From Aestuariispira ectoiniformans (lineage in GTDB: Bacteria > Pseudomonadota > Alphaproteobacteria > UBA8366 > Aestuariispiraceae): a stretch of DNA of 64,000 bases. The stretch spans positions 1,829,001-1,893,000 of the forward strand of contig NZ_CP062788.1 of assembly GCF_025136295.1 (NCBI RefSeq). The letters run 5' to 3'. The notes under the pieces are model-generated. The model made no database searches. It was given only the letters and a program-made list of their open reading frames with translations, and was not told where the DNA came from. Position numbers and translations under genes: made by a program. Below, piece by piece: positions 15,416 to 22,272 of this stretch; within the stretch, counting starts at the first letter, position 1, and each line of letters opens with the position of its first letter.

Positions 15416-16709
15416 GCTTTTCCAATCTGACGCGGATTTTGCACAGGCTTTCGACGCGTTGCTGCATGCCAAACGCGAGATGGATGTGGACGTGGACAAT
15501 GTCGTGTCCGACATCATCATGGATGTGCGCAGGCGCGGTGACGAGGCTGTCCTGGACTATACCGCGAAATTCGACCGCCTGGAACTGACGGCGGAAAGCA
15601 TGCGCATTTCGGCGGATGAGTTGGCCTCTGCGGCAGCAAAATGCAAGCCGGAAACTGTCGAAGCCTTGAAGCTGGCGGCAAAACGTATCGAGGCCTATCA
15701 CTCGAAAACCCTGCCGGAGGGGCTGGATTACGTCGATGAGGTCGGTGTCCGTCTCGGCGCGCGCTGGCGTCCGGTGCAGGCGGCGGGCCTTTATGTGCCC
15801 GGCGGTACGGCGGCCTATCCCAGTTCCGTCCTGATGAATGCACTTCCGGCGAAGGTTGCTGGCGTTGAGCGTCTGGTGATGGTCGTGCCGACGCCTGACG
15901 GCGTAACCAATCCGCTTGTTCTGGCCGCGGCCCACCTGGCTGGCGTGACGGAAGTCTACCGCGTTGGCGGGGCTCAGGCCGTGGCGGCGCTGGCCTATGG
16001 TACGGATACGATTGCACCCGTGGACAAGATCGTCGGCCCCGGCAATGCCTATGTTGCGGCTGCAAAGCGGCGGGTATTCGGTCAGGTCGGGATTGATATG
16101 ATCGCAGGGCCGTCTGAAATCCTGGTCGTGGCCGACAAGGAAAACGATCCGGCCTGGATTGCGATGGACCTGCTTAGCCAGGCGGAACATGACACCTCCG
16201 CCCAGTCGATCCTGGTGACCGACGATGCGGCCTTCGCTGAGGCAGTGGAAAAGGCGGTCGAGGCTGCGCTGGAAACGCTGCCGCGCAAGGAAATCGCCGG
16301 GCAAAGCTGGAAAGATCATGGCGCGATTATTGTCGCCGACAGTCTTGAGGCTGCTGTGCCGCTGGTGGATCGGATTGCGCCGGAACACCTGGAGTTGGCG
16401 GTGGCTGATCCCGATGCGCTGTCTGAGAAAATCTCCAATGCCGGTTCGGTCTTCCTGGGCCGCTATACGCCGGAGGCGATCGGTGACTATATCGCCGGGC
16501 CGAACCACGTTTTGCCGACGGCGCGCAGTGCCCGTTTCTCCAGTGGACTTGGCGTATTGGACTTTATGAAGCGAACAAGCTTTGTCGCCTGCGATGCGGA
16601 TAACCTGCGCGCCATTGGTCCGGCGGCGGTGGACCTGGCGGTAACTGAGGGCCTTGGTGCGCATGCACGGTCTGTTGCGGTACGGTTAAATATACCCGTT
16701 GAGGATTGA
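15405..16709 (+). CDS. hisD: Histidinol dehydrogenase
   Basis: The 434-residue NAD- and zinc-dependent enzyme makes the last two oxidations of histidine synthesis. It shows [26 protein letters not shown], the catalytic and zinc-linked [10 protein letters not shown], and GPNHVLPT near the C-terminus. Start ATG 15405 lies inside the end of hisG, with GGGAGG 7 nt upstream, so the two are translationally coupled. The following gene order (UPF0262, LMW phosphatase, maf, rng, yacG) is the usual alphaproteobacterial neighbourhood. Confidence 0.97.
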   Translation: MAVKLFQSDADFAQAFDALLHAKREMDVDVDNVVSDIIMDVRRRGDEAVLDYTAKFDRLELTAESMRISADELASAAAKCKPETVEALKLAAKRIEAYHSKTLPEGLDYVDEVGVRLGARWRPVQAAGLYVPGGTAAYPSSVLMNALPAKVAGVERLVMVVPTPDGVTNPLVLAAAHLAGVTEVYRVGGAQAVAALAYGTDTIAPVDKIVGPGNAYVAAAKRRVFGQVGIDMIAGPSEILVVADKENDPAWIAMDLLSQAEHDTSAQSILVTDDAAFAEAVEKAVEAALETLPRKEIAGQSWKDHGAIIVADSLEAAVPLVDRIAPEHLELAVADPDALSEKISNAGSVFLGRYTPEAIGDYIAGPNHVLPTARSARFSSGLGVLDFMKRTSFVACDADNLRAIGPAAVDLAVTEGLGAHARSVAVRLNIPVED

Positions 16710-16792
16710 GCGGTTCCCACAGGGGATGCGTCAGGCTAAACTCCTGAAATTGAACAACTCAACCGCAATCGGTCGGTCAGGGGAGTAACGGC

Positions 16793-17281
16793 ATGTCCAA
16801 CTGGGATAGCGAAACGGATCGCATCGTCGATATCAAACTGGACGAAAAAAGCGTTATTCGGCGCAGTCCGGAAGTGGAGCACGAGCGGGCCGTCGCACTT
16901 TATGACCTGCTGGACATGAACCGTTTTCGGCCGGCCGGGGGCTATACCGGACCCTTCAAGGTGACGCTCAGCATCGAGGACGGGAAGCGTCTGCATTTCA
17001 GGATCTGGGACACCAGCGATGTTTTGCAGACAGAGGTGATTCTGGCCCTGTCGCCGTTCCGCCGGTTGATCAGGGACTACTTCCAAATCTGTGAAAGCTA
17101 TTACGACGCTATCAAGCGCCTGTCGCCCGCTCAGATCGAGACCATTGATATGGCGCGTCGCGGGCTGCACAACGAAGGGTCGGATTTGCTGCGGGAAAGG
17201 CTGGCGGGCAAGGCGGAGATGGACCAGGCAACCTCGCGCCGCCTGTTTACGCTGATTTGCGTGCTGCATATCAAGGGCTGA
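16793..17281 (+). CDS. UPF0262 family protein
   Basis: The 162-residue soluble protein matches UPF0262 throughout, for example in PFKVTLSIEDGKRLHFRIWD, LALSPFRRLIRDYFQICESYYDAI and MARRGLHNEGSDLLRERL. The family is found almost only in alphaproteobacteria and always near hisD; its function is unknown. It lies 83 bp after hisD and 20 bp before the phosphatase gene, so it is probably in the same operon. Confidence 0.93.
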   Translation: MSNWDSETDRIVDIKLDEKSVIRRSPEVEHERAVALYDLLDMNRFRPAGGYTGPFKVTLSIEDGKRLHFRIWDTSDVLQTEVILALSPFRRLIRDYFQICESYYDAIKRLSPAQIETIDMARRGLHNEGSDLLRERLAGKAEMDQATSRRLFTLICVLHIKG

Positions 17282-17301
17282 GGTAGGGCCGGGATCGCGT
17301 A

Positions 17302-17739
17302 ATGAGCCAAAACGATCTGCCTGATGCGGTTCTGTTTTGTTGTACGTTGAACGCGATCCGTTCACCGATGGCCGAAGGTATTATGAAAAAGCTGCTCGGC
17401 ACCAAGGTCTATGTGGATTCCGTCGGTGCCCGCGGGTCCGAGATGCCGGACGGTTTCATGGTCGAGGTGATGAAGGAAATCGGCGTCGATATGTCGAACC
17501 ATGTGCCGAAGACCTTTGACGAACTGGAAGACAGCTATTACGACCTGATCATTCCGCTCTCGCCGGAGGCACAGCACCATGCGGTGGAAATGACCCGGAC
17601 CATGGCCTGCGACGTTGAGTTCTGGAATACGCTGGACCCTTCCATTATAGAAGGCAGCCGCGAAACCCGCCTCCAGGCCTATCGGCAGGTGCGGGATCAA
17701 TTGATGAAGAAGATCAAACAGCGTTTCGATCTGGAGTAA
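17302..17739 (+). CDS. Low-molecular-weight phosphatase family protein
   Basis: The 145-residue protein has the C-x5-R-S active site of LMW protein tyrosine phosphatases and arsenate reductases (CTLNAIRSPMAEG, Cys14 to Arg20). A DNHxP-like loop occurs as MSNHVPKTFDELEDSYYD, followed by a later LDPS general acid region. The P-loop Leu-Ala-Ile filling is typical of the alphaproteobacterial version beside UPF0262. The physiological substrate is unknown. In related genomes infA usually follows this gene; here maf follows after only 8 bp. Confidence 0.88.
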   Translation: MSQNDLPDAVLFCCTLNAIRSPMAEGIMKKLLGTKVYVDSVGARGSEMPDGFMVEVMKEIGVDMSNHVPKTFDELEDSYYDLIIPLSPEAQHHAVEMTRTMACDVEFWNTLDPSIIEGSRETRLQAYRQVRDQLMKKIKQRFDLE

Positions 17740-17747
17740 GCGTCCAT

Positions 17748-18332
17748 ATGGTTTCTTTTGTATTGGCCTCGCAAAGTCCGCGGCGGCTGGAGTTGTTGAA
17801 GCAGATCGGTGTTGCGGTTGATACGGTCGATCCCGCCCATGTGGATGAAACGCCCCAGAAAGACGAAAGCCCGCGTGAGTTGGCGCTGCGGCTGGGGCGG
17901 GCAAAGGCGCAGGCCGTATCGGAACGGCATCCGGGCTCGATTATCCTGGCCGCCGATACCGTCGTGGGCGTCGGTCACCGGTCGCTGCCCAAGGCCGAGG
18001 ACGAGGCAACGGCGCGTGACTGCCTGAAACTGCTTTCCGGGCGGAGGCATCGGGTCTATGGCGGCTTTTGCATTGTTGATGCACAGGGCCGTCCCCACAG
18101 CCGCGTGGTACGATCGATTGTCAGCTTCAAAAAGCTGAGCCGTCAGGAGATTGACGCCTATATCGCCAGCGAAGACTGGCATGGCAAGGCGGGCGGCTAT
18201 GCAATCCAGGGGCTGGCGGCGGCCTATATTCGTTATCTGGGTGGTTCCTACAGCAATGTCGTGGGACTGCCGCTTTTTGAAGTATCACAGATCCTGCATG
18301 GGATCGGTTATGAAGGTTTGAAATCCGCATGA
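17748..18332 (+). CDS. maf: Maf family nucleotide pyrophosphatase
   Basis: The 194-residue Maf protein begins with the phosphate-binding LASQSPRRLELLKQIG signature and contains the catalytic AADTVVGVG aspartate and GGYAIQGLAAAYI. Maf proteins hydrolyse non-canonical or modified nucleoside triphosphates (dTTP, UTP or m7GTP according to subtype). The stop overlaps the start of the RNase E/G gene by 4 bp. Confidence 0.94.
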   Translation: MVSFVLASQSPRRLELLKQIGVAVDTVDPAHVDETPQKDESPRELALRLGRAKAQAVSERHPGSIILAADTVVGVGHRSLPKAEDEATARDCLKLLSGRRHRVYGGFCIVDAQGRPHSRVVRSIVSFKKLSRQEIDAYIASEDWHGKAGGYAIQGLAAAYIRYLGGSYSNVVGLPLFEVSQILHGIGYEGLKSA

Positions 18333-19702
18333 GCAAAGCATCGCTCGATACCCTGATCGAAGTTTCACCCGGCGAAACCCGCGCTGCGCGTATGGACCAG
18401 GACGGTCTGTTGCATGAACTGTTGCTGGACCGGGTGGGGCAGGCCTCGCTCGTCGGCGGGATATACGCGGGCCGCATTGTTCGTATCGAAAAAGGCATGG
18501 ATGCCGCCTTTGTCGATATCGGGCTGGGTGAACCTGCGCTGATGAACAAGGCGAAGGGCCTTGCGGAAGGCAAGAACCTGATCGTGCAGGTTTCCCGCGA
18601 CGGACGGGACGGCAAAGGACCGGCTGTCACCCGAAACCTGAGCCTGCTGGACCGTTATCTTGCCTATACGCCCGGCCGCAAAGGGCTGAACTGGGCCCGT
18701 GCCGTGGGCAAAGGTCGCGACCGCGCCCGTCTGGAAGACCTGGTGGGTGAACTGCTGGATGGCCGTGAAGGATATTCGGTGCGTGGCCCTGCCGTCGTGG
18801 CGGAAGGCAAGAACCTGATTGCGACCATTGAGCGCCTTGAACAGCGTTGGGAGGCTATGCAGGAGCAGTTCCGTGCCGACAAGACGCCGCGCTGTCTTGA
18901 AGCGCCGATCTCCCTGATCGACCGTCTGCTGCGTGATGCCGATGCCGAGGCGCGTTTTGCCATCGACGACCGGGTACAGTTCATGCGGATCGAAAAAATG
19001 GTCGCGCAAGATATGCCGGATCTGGCTGAGGGCCTGTTGTTCCACAAGGGGCCGGAACAGATTTTCGATGTGGCCGGTGTTGAAGAGCAGATCGACGAGG
19101 CCGTCTCCCGCACGGTGTCGCTTCGTGGTGGTGGCAGCATGTCCTTTGACCATACAGAGGCGATGACCGTTATCGACGTCAACATGGGGGCCGGAACGAA
19201 ACAGGGGGATGACGCGATCTTCCAGGTGAACCGCCGTGCGGCCGAAACGGTGGCCCGCCAGATCATCCTGCGCAACATCGCGGGCCTGATCGTGGTCGAT
19301 TTCATTTCCATGCGCGATAAGGCGCGCGCCAAGAAGCTGGTGGAAATCCTGCGTGCCCGTTTCCGCGACGATGCGCGTCATACGGATGTTCTGGGGCTTA
19401 CCGCAGGCGGTCTGATCGAAATCACCCGCCAGCGTGAGGGCATTACCCTGGCACAGCAGTTGACCGAGGTGCGGCCGGAAGAGGTACGGGTACATCCCGT
19501 GGCGCAGGCCTGTGCGATTTTGCGTCTGGCAATCCGCATGAAAGGGGCCGGCAAGCCGACGGCGGTGGCGTCCGGCCCGGTCATGGAGGCCCTGAACGGT
19601 CCTTTGAGTGCAGGAATGGAAGAGGCGACCCGCCGTTTGGGGCAGCCGATCATTCTTGAAGAGGGGCAGGACAGCACGCCACCGGTTGTGGAGATGCGAT
19701 AA
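18329..19702 (+). CDS. Ribonuclease E/G family protein
   Basis: The 457-residue protein begins with an S1-like region (GGIYAGRIVRIEKGMDAAFVDIGLGEPAL) and continues into the RNase E/G catalytic domain. Metal-binding VIDVN and VVDFISM and a QREGITLAQQL close are visible. The zinc-link CPxCxG of classical RNase E is absent and there is no long C-terminal scaffold, so this is a short RNase G-like form typical of the maf-yacG block. It is coupled to maf by ATGA and to yacG by a 1-bp overlap (TAATG). Confidence 0.93.
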   Translation: MSKASLDTLIEVSPGETRAARMDQDGLLHELLLDRVGQASLVGGIYAGRIVRIEKGMDAAFVDIGLGEPALMNKAKGLAEGKNLIVQVSRDGRDGKGPAVTRNLSLLDRYLAYTPGRKGLNWARAVGKGRDRARLEDLVGELLDGREGYSVRGPAVVAEGKNLIATIERLEQRWEAMQEQFRADKTPRCLEAPISLIDRLLRDADAEARFAIDDRVQFMRIEKMVAQDMPDLAEGLLFHKGPEQIFDVAGVEEQIDEAVSRTVSLRGGGSMSFDHTEAMTVIDVNMGAGTKQGDDAIFQVNRRAAETVARQIILRNIAGLIVVDFISMRDKARAKKLVEILRARFRDDARHTDVLGLTAGGLIEITRQREGITLAQQLTEVRPEEVRVHPVAQACAILRLAIRMKGAGKPTAVASGPVMEALNGPLSAGMEEATRRLGQPIILEEGQDSTPPVVEMR

Positions 19703-19884
19703 TGGCAAAGAAGACGACCAAGGCGGCTTGTCCGGTCTGCGACAAGCCGATGGATGATAAATACAAACCCTTCTGCAGCCGACGCTGTGCGGATGTGGAC
19801 TTGAATCGCTGGTTGGGAGAGACATACCGCGTGCCAACGGACGAGCCGGGTATTGCCAACGATCCCTATGCGGAAGAGGGTTGA
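19702..19884 (+). CDS. yacG: DNA gyrase inhibitor YacG (zinc finger)
   Basis: The 60-residue protein has four zinc-binding cysteines in CPVCDKPM and FCSRRCADVDLNRWL, the YacG fold. In E. coli YacG binds GyrB and inhibits gyrase. The start overlaps the rng stop by one base, and it closes the cluster before tRNA-Phe. Confidence 0.95.
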   Translation: MAKKTTKAACPVCDKPMDDKYKPFCSRRCADVDLNRWLGETYRVPTDEPGIANDPYAEEG

Positions 19885-19939
19885 AATCAAGGTCTTCCCG
19901 GCGTTTTGAATTTTTTCTGTAAAAATATGAATTTCGCGC

Positions 19940-19968
19940 TGGACAGACCCGGTCAAACTCTCTAAATC
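19940..19968 (+). promoter_or_regulatory. Sigma-70-type promoter of tRNA-Phe
   Basis: TGGACA (19940-19945) and TAAATC (19963-19968) are separated by 17 nt and lie about 40 bp upstream of the tRNA. Both boxes match the consensus moderately well. Confidence 0.6.
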
Positions 19969-20009
19969 AAGGCCCGTCCGATGGACAGGCGCAACGCGCC
20001 AGCCACGGT

Positions 20010-20085
20010 GCCCAGGTAGCTCAGTCGGTAGAGCAGAGGATTGAAAATCCTCGTGTCGGCGGTTCGATTCCGTCCCTGGGCACCA
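20010..20085 (+). tRNA. tRNA-Phe (anticodon GAA)
   Basis: The 76-nt cloverleaf has acceptor GCCCAGG/CCTGGGC, anticodon loop TTGAAAA with GAA, a GGTTCGA T-loop and encoded CCA. It follows the yacG gene as in many alphaproteobacteria. Confidence 0.97.
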
Positions 20086-20087
20086 CC

Positions 20088-20126
20088 AAAAACGCCAGCT
20101 TCCCAGACCGGGGTGCTGGCGTTTTT
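20088..20126 (+). terminator. Rho-independent terminator of tRNA-Phe
   Basis: A 12-bp stem (AAAAACGCCAGC/GCTGGCGTTTTT) with a 15-nt loop ends in a T-rich run directly after the tRNA. Confidence 0.9.
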
Positions 20127-20139
20127 GTTTTGTTGTTTG

Positions 20140-20156
20140 TGTCGGTATTTATTACA
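20140..20156 (+). promoter_or_regulatory. Conserved 17-bp upstream activator site of PEP-CTERM gene
   Basis: TGTCGGTATTTATTACA matches the element found upstream of the three VWA PEP-CTERM genes and lies 64 nt from the -24 box below. Confidence 0.75.
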
Positions 20157-20220
20157 TTGCTAAGTAAATCATCCTCACGGAACTTCCCCAAATAATTGCA
20201 AACCCACAGGAAACAGGATG

Positions 20221-20236
20221 TGGCGTGAAACTTGCC
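20221..20236 (+). promoter_or_regulatory. Sigma-54 (-24/-12) promoter of PEP-CTERM gene
   Basis: TGGCGTGAAACTTGCC has -24 TGGC and -12 TTGC with GG-N10-GC spacing, 61 nt upstream of the ATG at 20298. Confidence 0.82.
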
Positions 20237-20297
20237 TTGTAAGCGGGGCGGAAGGGGTTTCATCGAGCCCGGCTCGATGTGTTGTGGAGTATAAGTT

Positions 20298-20891
20298 ATG
20301 AAATTCCAGAAAGTTTTGGCCGTCATCCTGTCGCTGGCATTCGCGACGATTGCCTGGCGTGCACAGGCCACCGTTATCGACTTTGGCGGCCTGCCGGGTC
20401 CCAATGGGACGGCTTACACCGGGCATGTGGAGGACGGTTTTACGGTTACCCCAAATGATGGCGATTGGCATCAGGGGCTGGTCTATGGTGCGCCGACGCC
20501 GTCAATTTTTGGCGGTCCCGTTCCTCAGCCGGTCTTTGGGTCTATTACGGTCACCGGCGGCATTTTCCGGTTTATCAGCGTTGATCTGTCCAGTAATTCG
20601 GCGACGGGCACGCGCGCCACGGTCATCGGTTATATGAATGGCATTACGCAGTTTGGCTATGACTTCACCATCACGACAGCCAACCAATTTGTCACTCTGG
20701 TAAACCCCGGTCCCTTCATGGTGGATATCGACGAACTTTATATCGCGATGATGCCGGACACAGGCGTTTCAAGTTATAATATCGACAATATTGTCCTGCG
20801 GTCTGTGCGGGCGGTTCCTGCCCCGGCGGCTTTGGGATTGATAATCCTTGGATTGGCCGGGGTTGGTTTCACGCGACGCCGTTTGGCCTGA
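20298..20891 (+). CDS. PEP-CTERM-sorted exported protein
   Basis: The 197-residue protein has a signal peptide (MKFQKVLAVILSLAFATIAWRAQA), a beta-rich body (VIDFGGLPGPNGT..., FRFISVDLSSNSATGTRATVIGY) and a C-terminal PEP-CTERM tail, VPAPAALGLIILGLAGVGFTRRR. The body resembles the many small beta-sandwich PEP-CTERM proteins of unknown role. It is unrelated in sequence to the VWA paralogs except for the sorting tail, yet shares their promoter architecture. A GGAG Shine-Dalgarno precedes the ATG. Confidence 0.9.
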   Translation: MKFQKVLAVILSLAFATIAWRAQATVIDFGGLPGPNGTAYTGHVEDGFTVTPNDGDWHQGLVYGAPTPSIFGGPVPQPVFGSITVTGGIFRFISVDLSSNSATGTRATVIGYMNGITQFGYDFTITTANQFVTLVNPGPFMVDIDELYIAMMPDTGVSSYNIDNIVLRSVRAVPAPAALGLIILGLAGVGFTRRRLA

Positions 20892-20910
20892 TCAACCTGT
20901 TTTACACAAA

Positions 20911-20940
20911 AGGCGGTGGCGTATTATTGCGCTGCCGCCT
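20911..20940. terminator. Hairpin between convergent PEP-CTERM and MliC-like genes
   Basis: AGGCGG/CCGCCT arms with inner GCG/CGC pairing form a hairpin overlapping the last codons of the MliC-like gene. T-runs are weak. Confidence 0.45.
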
Positions 20941-21250
20941 CTGTTGGATGGCAGAGCGTGCGAACGGCCCCGGGCCGTGTCCAACTGAACTCTCCCTGAT
21001 GTTCCCACAGTTCATACTGCCCATCGGCATAGCGCGCACCGGACCCAGAGATGGCACGTGGCAGTTCCCATCGCTGCTGGCCGTCCGTAATTTCGACGCT
21101 GTCTTCATGCCATCGAACCGCTAGGGCTTCACCTGATTCGCATGATAGGTGTTTTTCTGCGATTGTGTCGGTGGAGCAACCGGCGACAACGGCCAGGGAA
21201 AGGGCGGACCATCCGTAGAGAAACACAGCCGGATATTTTCGCATCTTCAA
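20924..21250 (-). CDS. MliC-like lysozyme inhibitor lipoprotein
   Basis: This 108-residue protein has a lipobox (LAVVAGC) and the MliC domain pattern: LSCESGEALAVRW, ITDGQQRWELPRAISGSGARYADGQYELWEHQGE and a final Cys (TLCHP) pairing with the first domain Cys. Membrane-bound MliC lipoproteins inhibit C-type lysozymes in the periplasm. The SGSGARY and LWEHQGE core fits the inhibitory site well. It is convergent with the PEP-CTERM gene. Confidence 0.82.
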   Translation of the reverse strand: MKMRKYPAVFLYGWSALSLAVVAGCSTDTIAEKHLSCESGEALAVRWHEDSVEITDGQQRWELPRAISGSGARYADGQYELWEHQGEFSWTRPGAVRTLCHPTEAAAQ

Positions 21251-21432
21251 AGACCCCTCGTTGATGGTGCCCGATTAAGTCAGGCAACTGTGGCTAATTC
21301 TGGGCAATGCCCGGGCACTACGACTGTGAGATTGCTTTCCAATATAACCTGATGTAGGCGTGATTTGATCCGGTTGGTGTCACAAGTTAAGGTGACGGCA
21401 GTATTTAAAAATTCCCTTCGAAAGGATTCTTC

Positions 21433-22203
21433 ATGAAAATCCGGTTTCTATTGGTTGGCCTGTGGGTGCTGTTCCTTATGCCGTTTACAGCGCTGGCCCA
21501 GGACGACGGTGGCCTCCAGATAAAAGACATTAAGACCGGTGACGGGAAAGTGGCGCAACTGCATTCGTCCGTGAAGGTCCATTACACCGGCTATCTCATG
21601 GATGGAACCAAGTTCGACTCCAGCGTTGACCGCAACCAGCCCTTCAATTTCATCCTTGGCGTCGGTCAGGTCATTCCGGGATGGGACAAGGGTGTTCAGG
21701 GCATGCGTGTCGGCGGTAAACGGGAACTGATCATCCCGCCGCAGCTTGCCTACGGCCCGCGTGGCGCTGGTGACGCAATTCCACCGAATGCGACGCTTCG
21801 TTTTGAAGTTGAGCTGCTGGACGTATCCGGTCCGAAGTATTCGAATATTGATTCCGCCAAGGCTGTGGAACTGCAGTCCGGCGGCGCCAAGGTGGTCGAC
21901 ATCCGTACGCCCGATGAATGGAAGAAGACCGGCGTGATCGATGGCGCAACCCTGCTTCAGGCCTTTGGCCGCAACGGTCGCATCCTGAAGGATTTCCCGC
22001 CGAGCTTTGAGGCGGCAATTGCCCACGGCGATGACGTGATCATCGTTGGCAGCGGCGACGACCAGCGCGCGGCCCTGCTATCCCTGATCCTCGTTGAACG
22101 CGCTGGCTATGAGAAGGTGTATAACCTCGCCGGTGGCGTTGAGGAATGGAGCAAGGGCGGCCACGGCCTTACCGTTCCGCAGACGGACGCGACGACCCAA
22201 TAA
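21433..22203 (+). CDS. FKBP-type peptidyl-prolyl isomerase fused to a rhodanese-like domain
   Basis: The 256-residue periplasmic protein has a signal peptide ([22 protein letters not shown]). An FKBP domain spans about residues 30-130 with complete catalytic-pocket residues ([63 protein letters not shown]). A rhodanese-like fold follows at about 137-245 ([37 protein letters not shown]). The active-site loop normally C-R-x-G-x-R reads VGSGDDQRA, and the whole protein has no cysteine, so it cannot act as a sulfurtransferase. The rhodanese part is probably a binding or structural module. A hairpin terminator follows. Confidence 0.92.
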   Translation: MKIRFLLVGLWVLFLMPFTALAQDDGGLQIKDIKTGDGKVAQLHSSVKVHYTGYLMDGTKFDSSVDRNQPFNFILGVGQVIPGWDKGVQGMRVGGKRELIIPPQLAYGPRGAGDAIPPNATLRFEVELLDVSGPKYSNIDSAKAVELQSGGAKVVDIRTPDEWKKTGVIDGATLLQAFGRNGRILKDFPPSFEAAIAHGDDVIIVGSGDDQRAALLSLILVERAGYEKVYNLAGGVEEWSKGGHGLTVPQTDATTQ

Positions 22204-22230
22204 CCTTTCTATTGGGACAAAACAATAATG

Positions 22231-22252
22231 CGGGTCGCCGGTTGGCGGCCCG
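22231..22252 (+). terminator. Terminator of the FKBP gene
   Basis: A 9-bp stem (CGGGTCGCC/GGCGGCCCG, one G-T pair) with a 4-nt loop is followed by TTTCGTTTT, 27 bp after the stop codon. Confidence 0.75.
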
Positions 22253-22272
22253 TTTCGTTTTGGGGGACGGGA

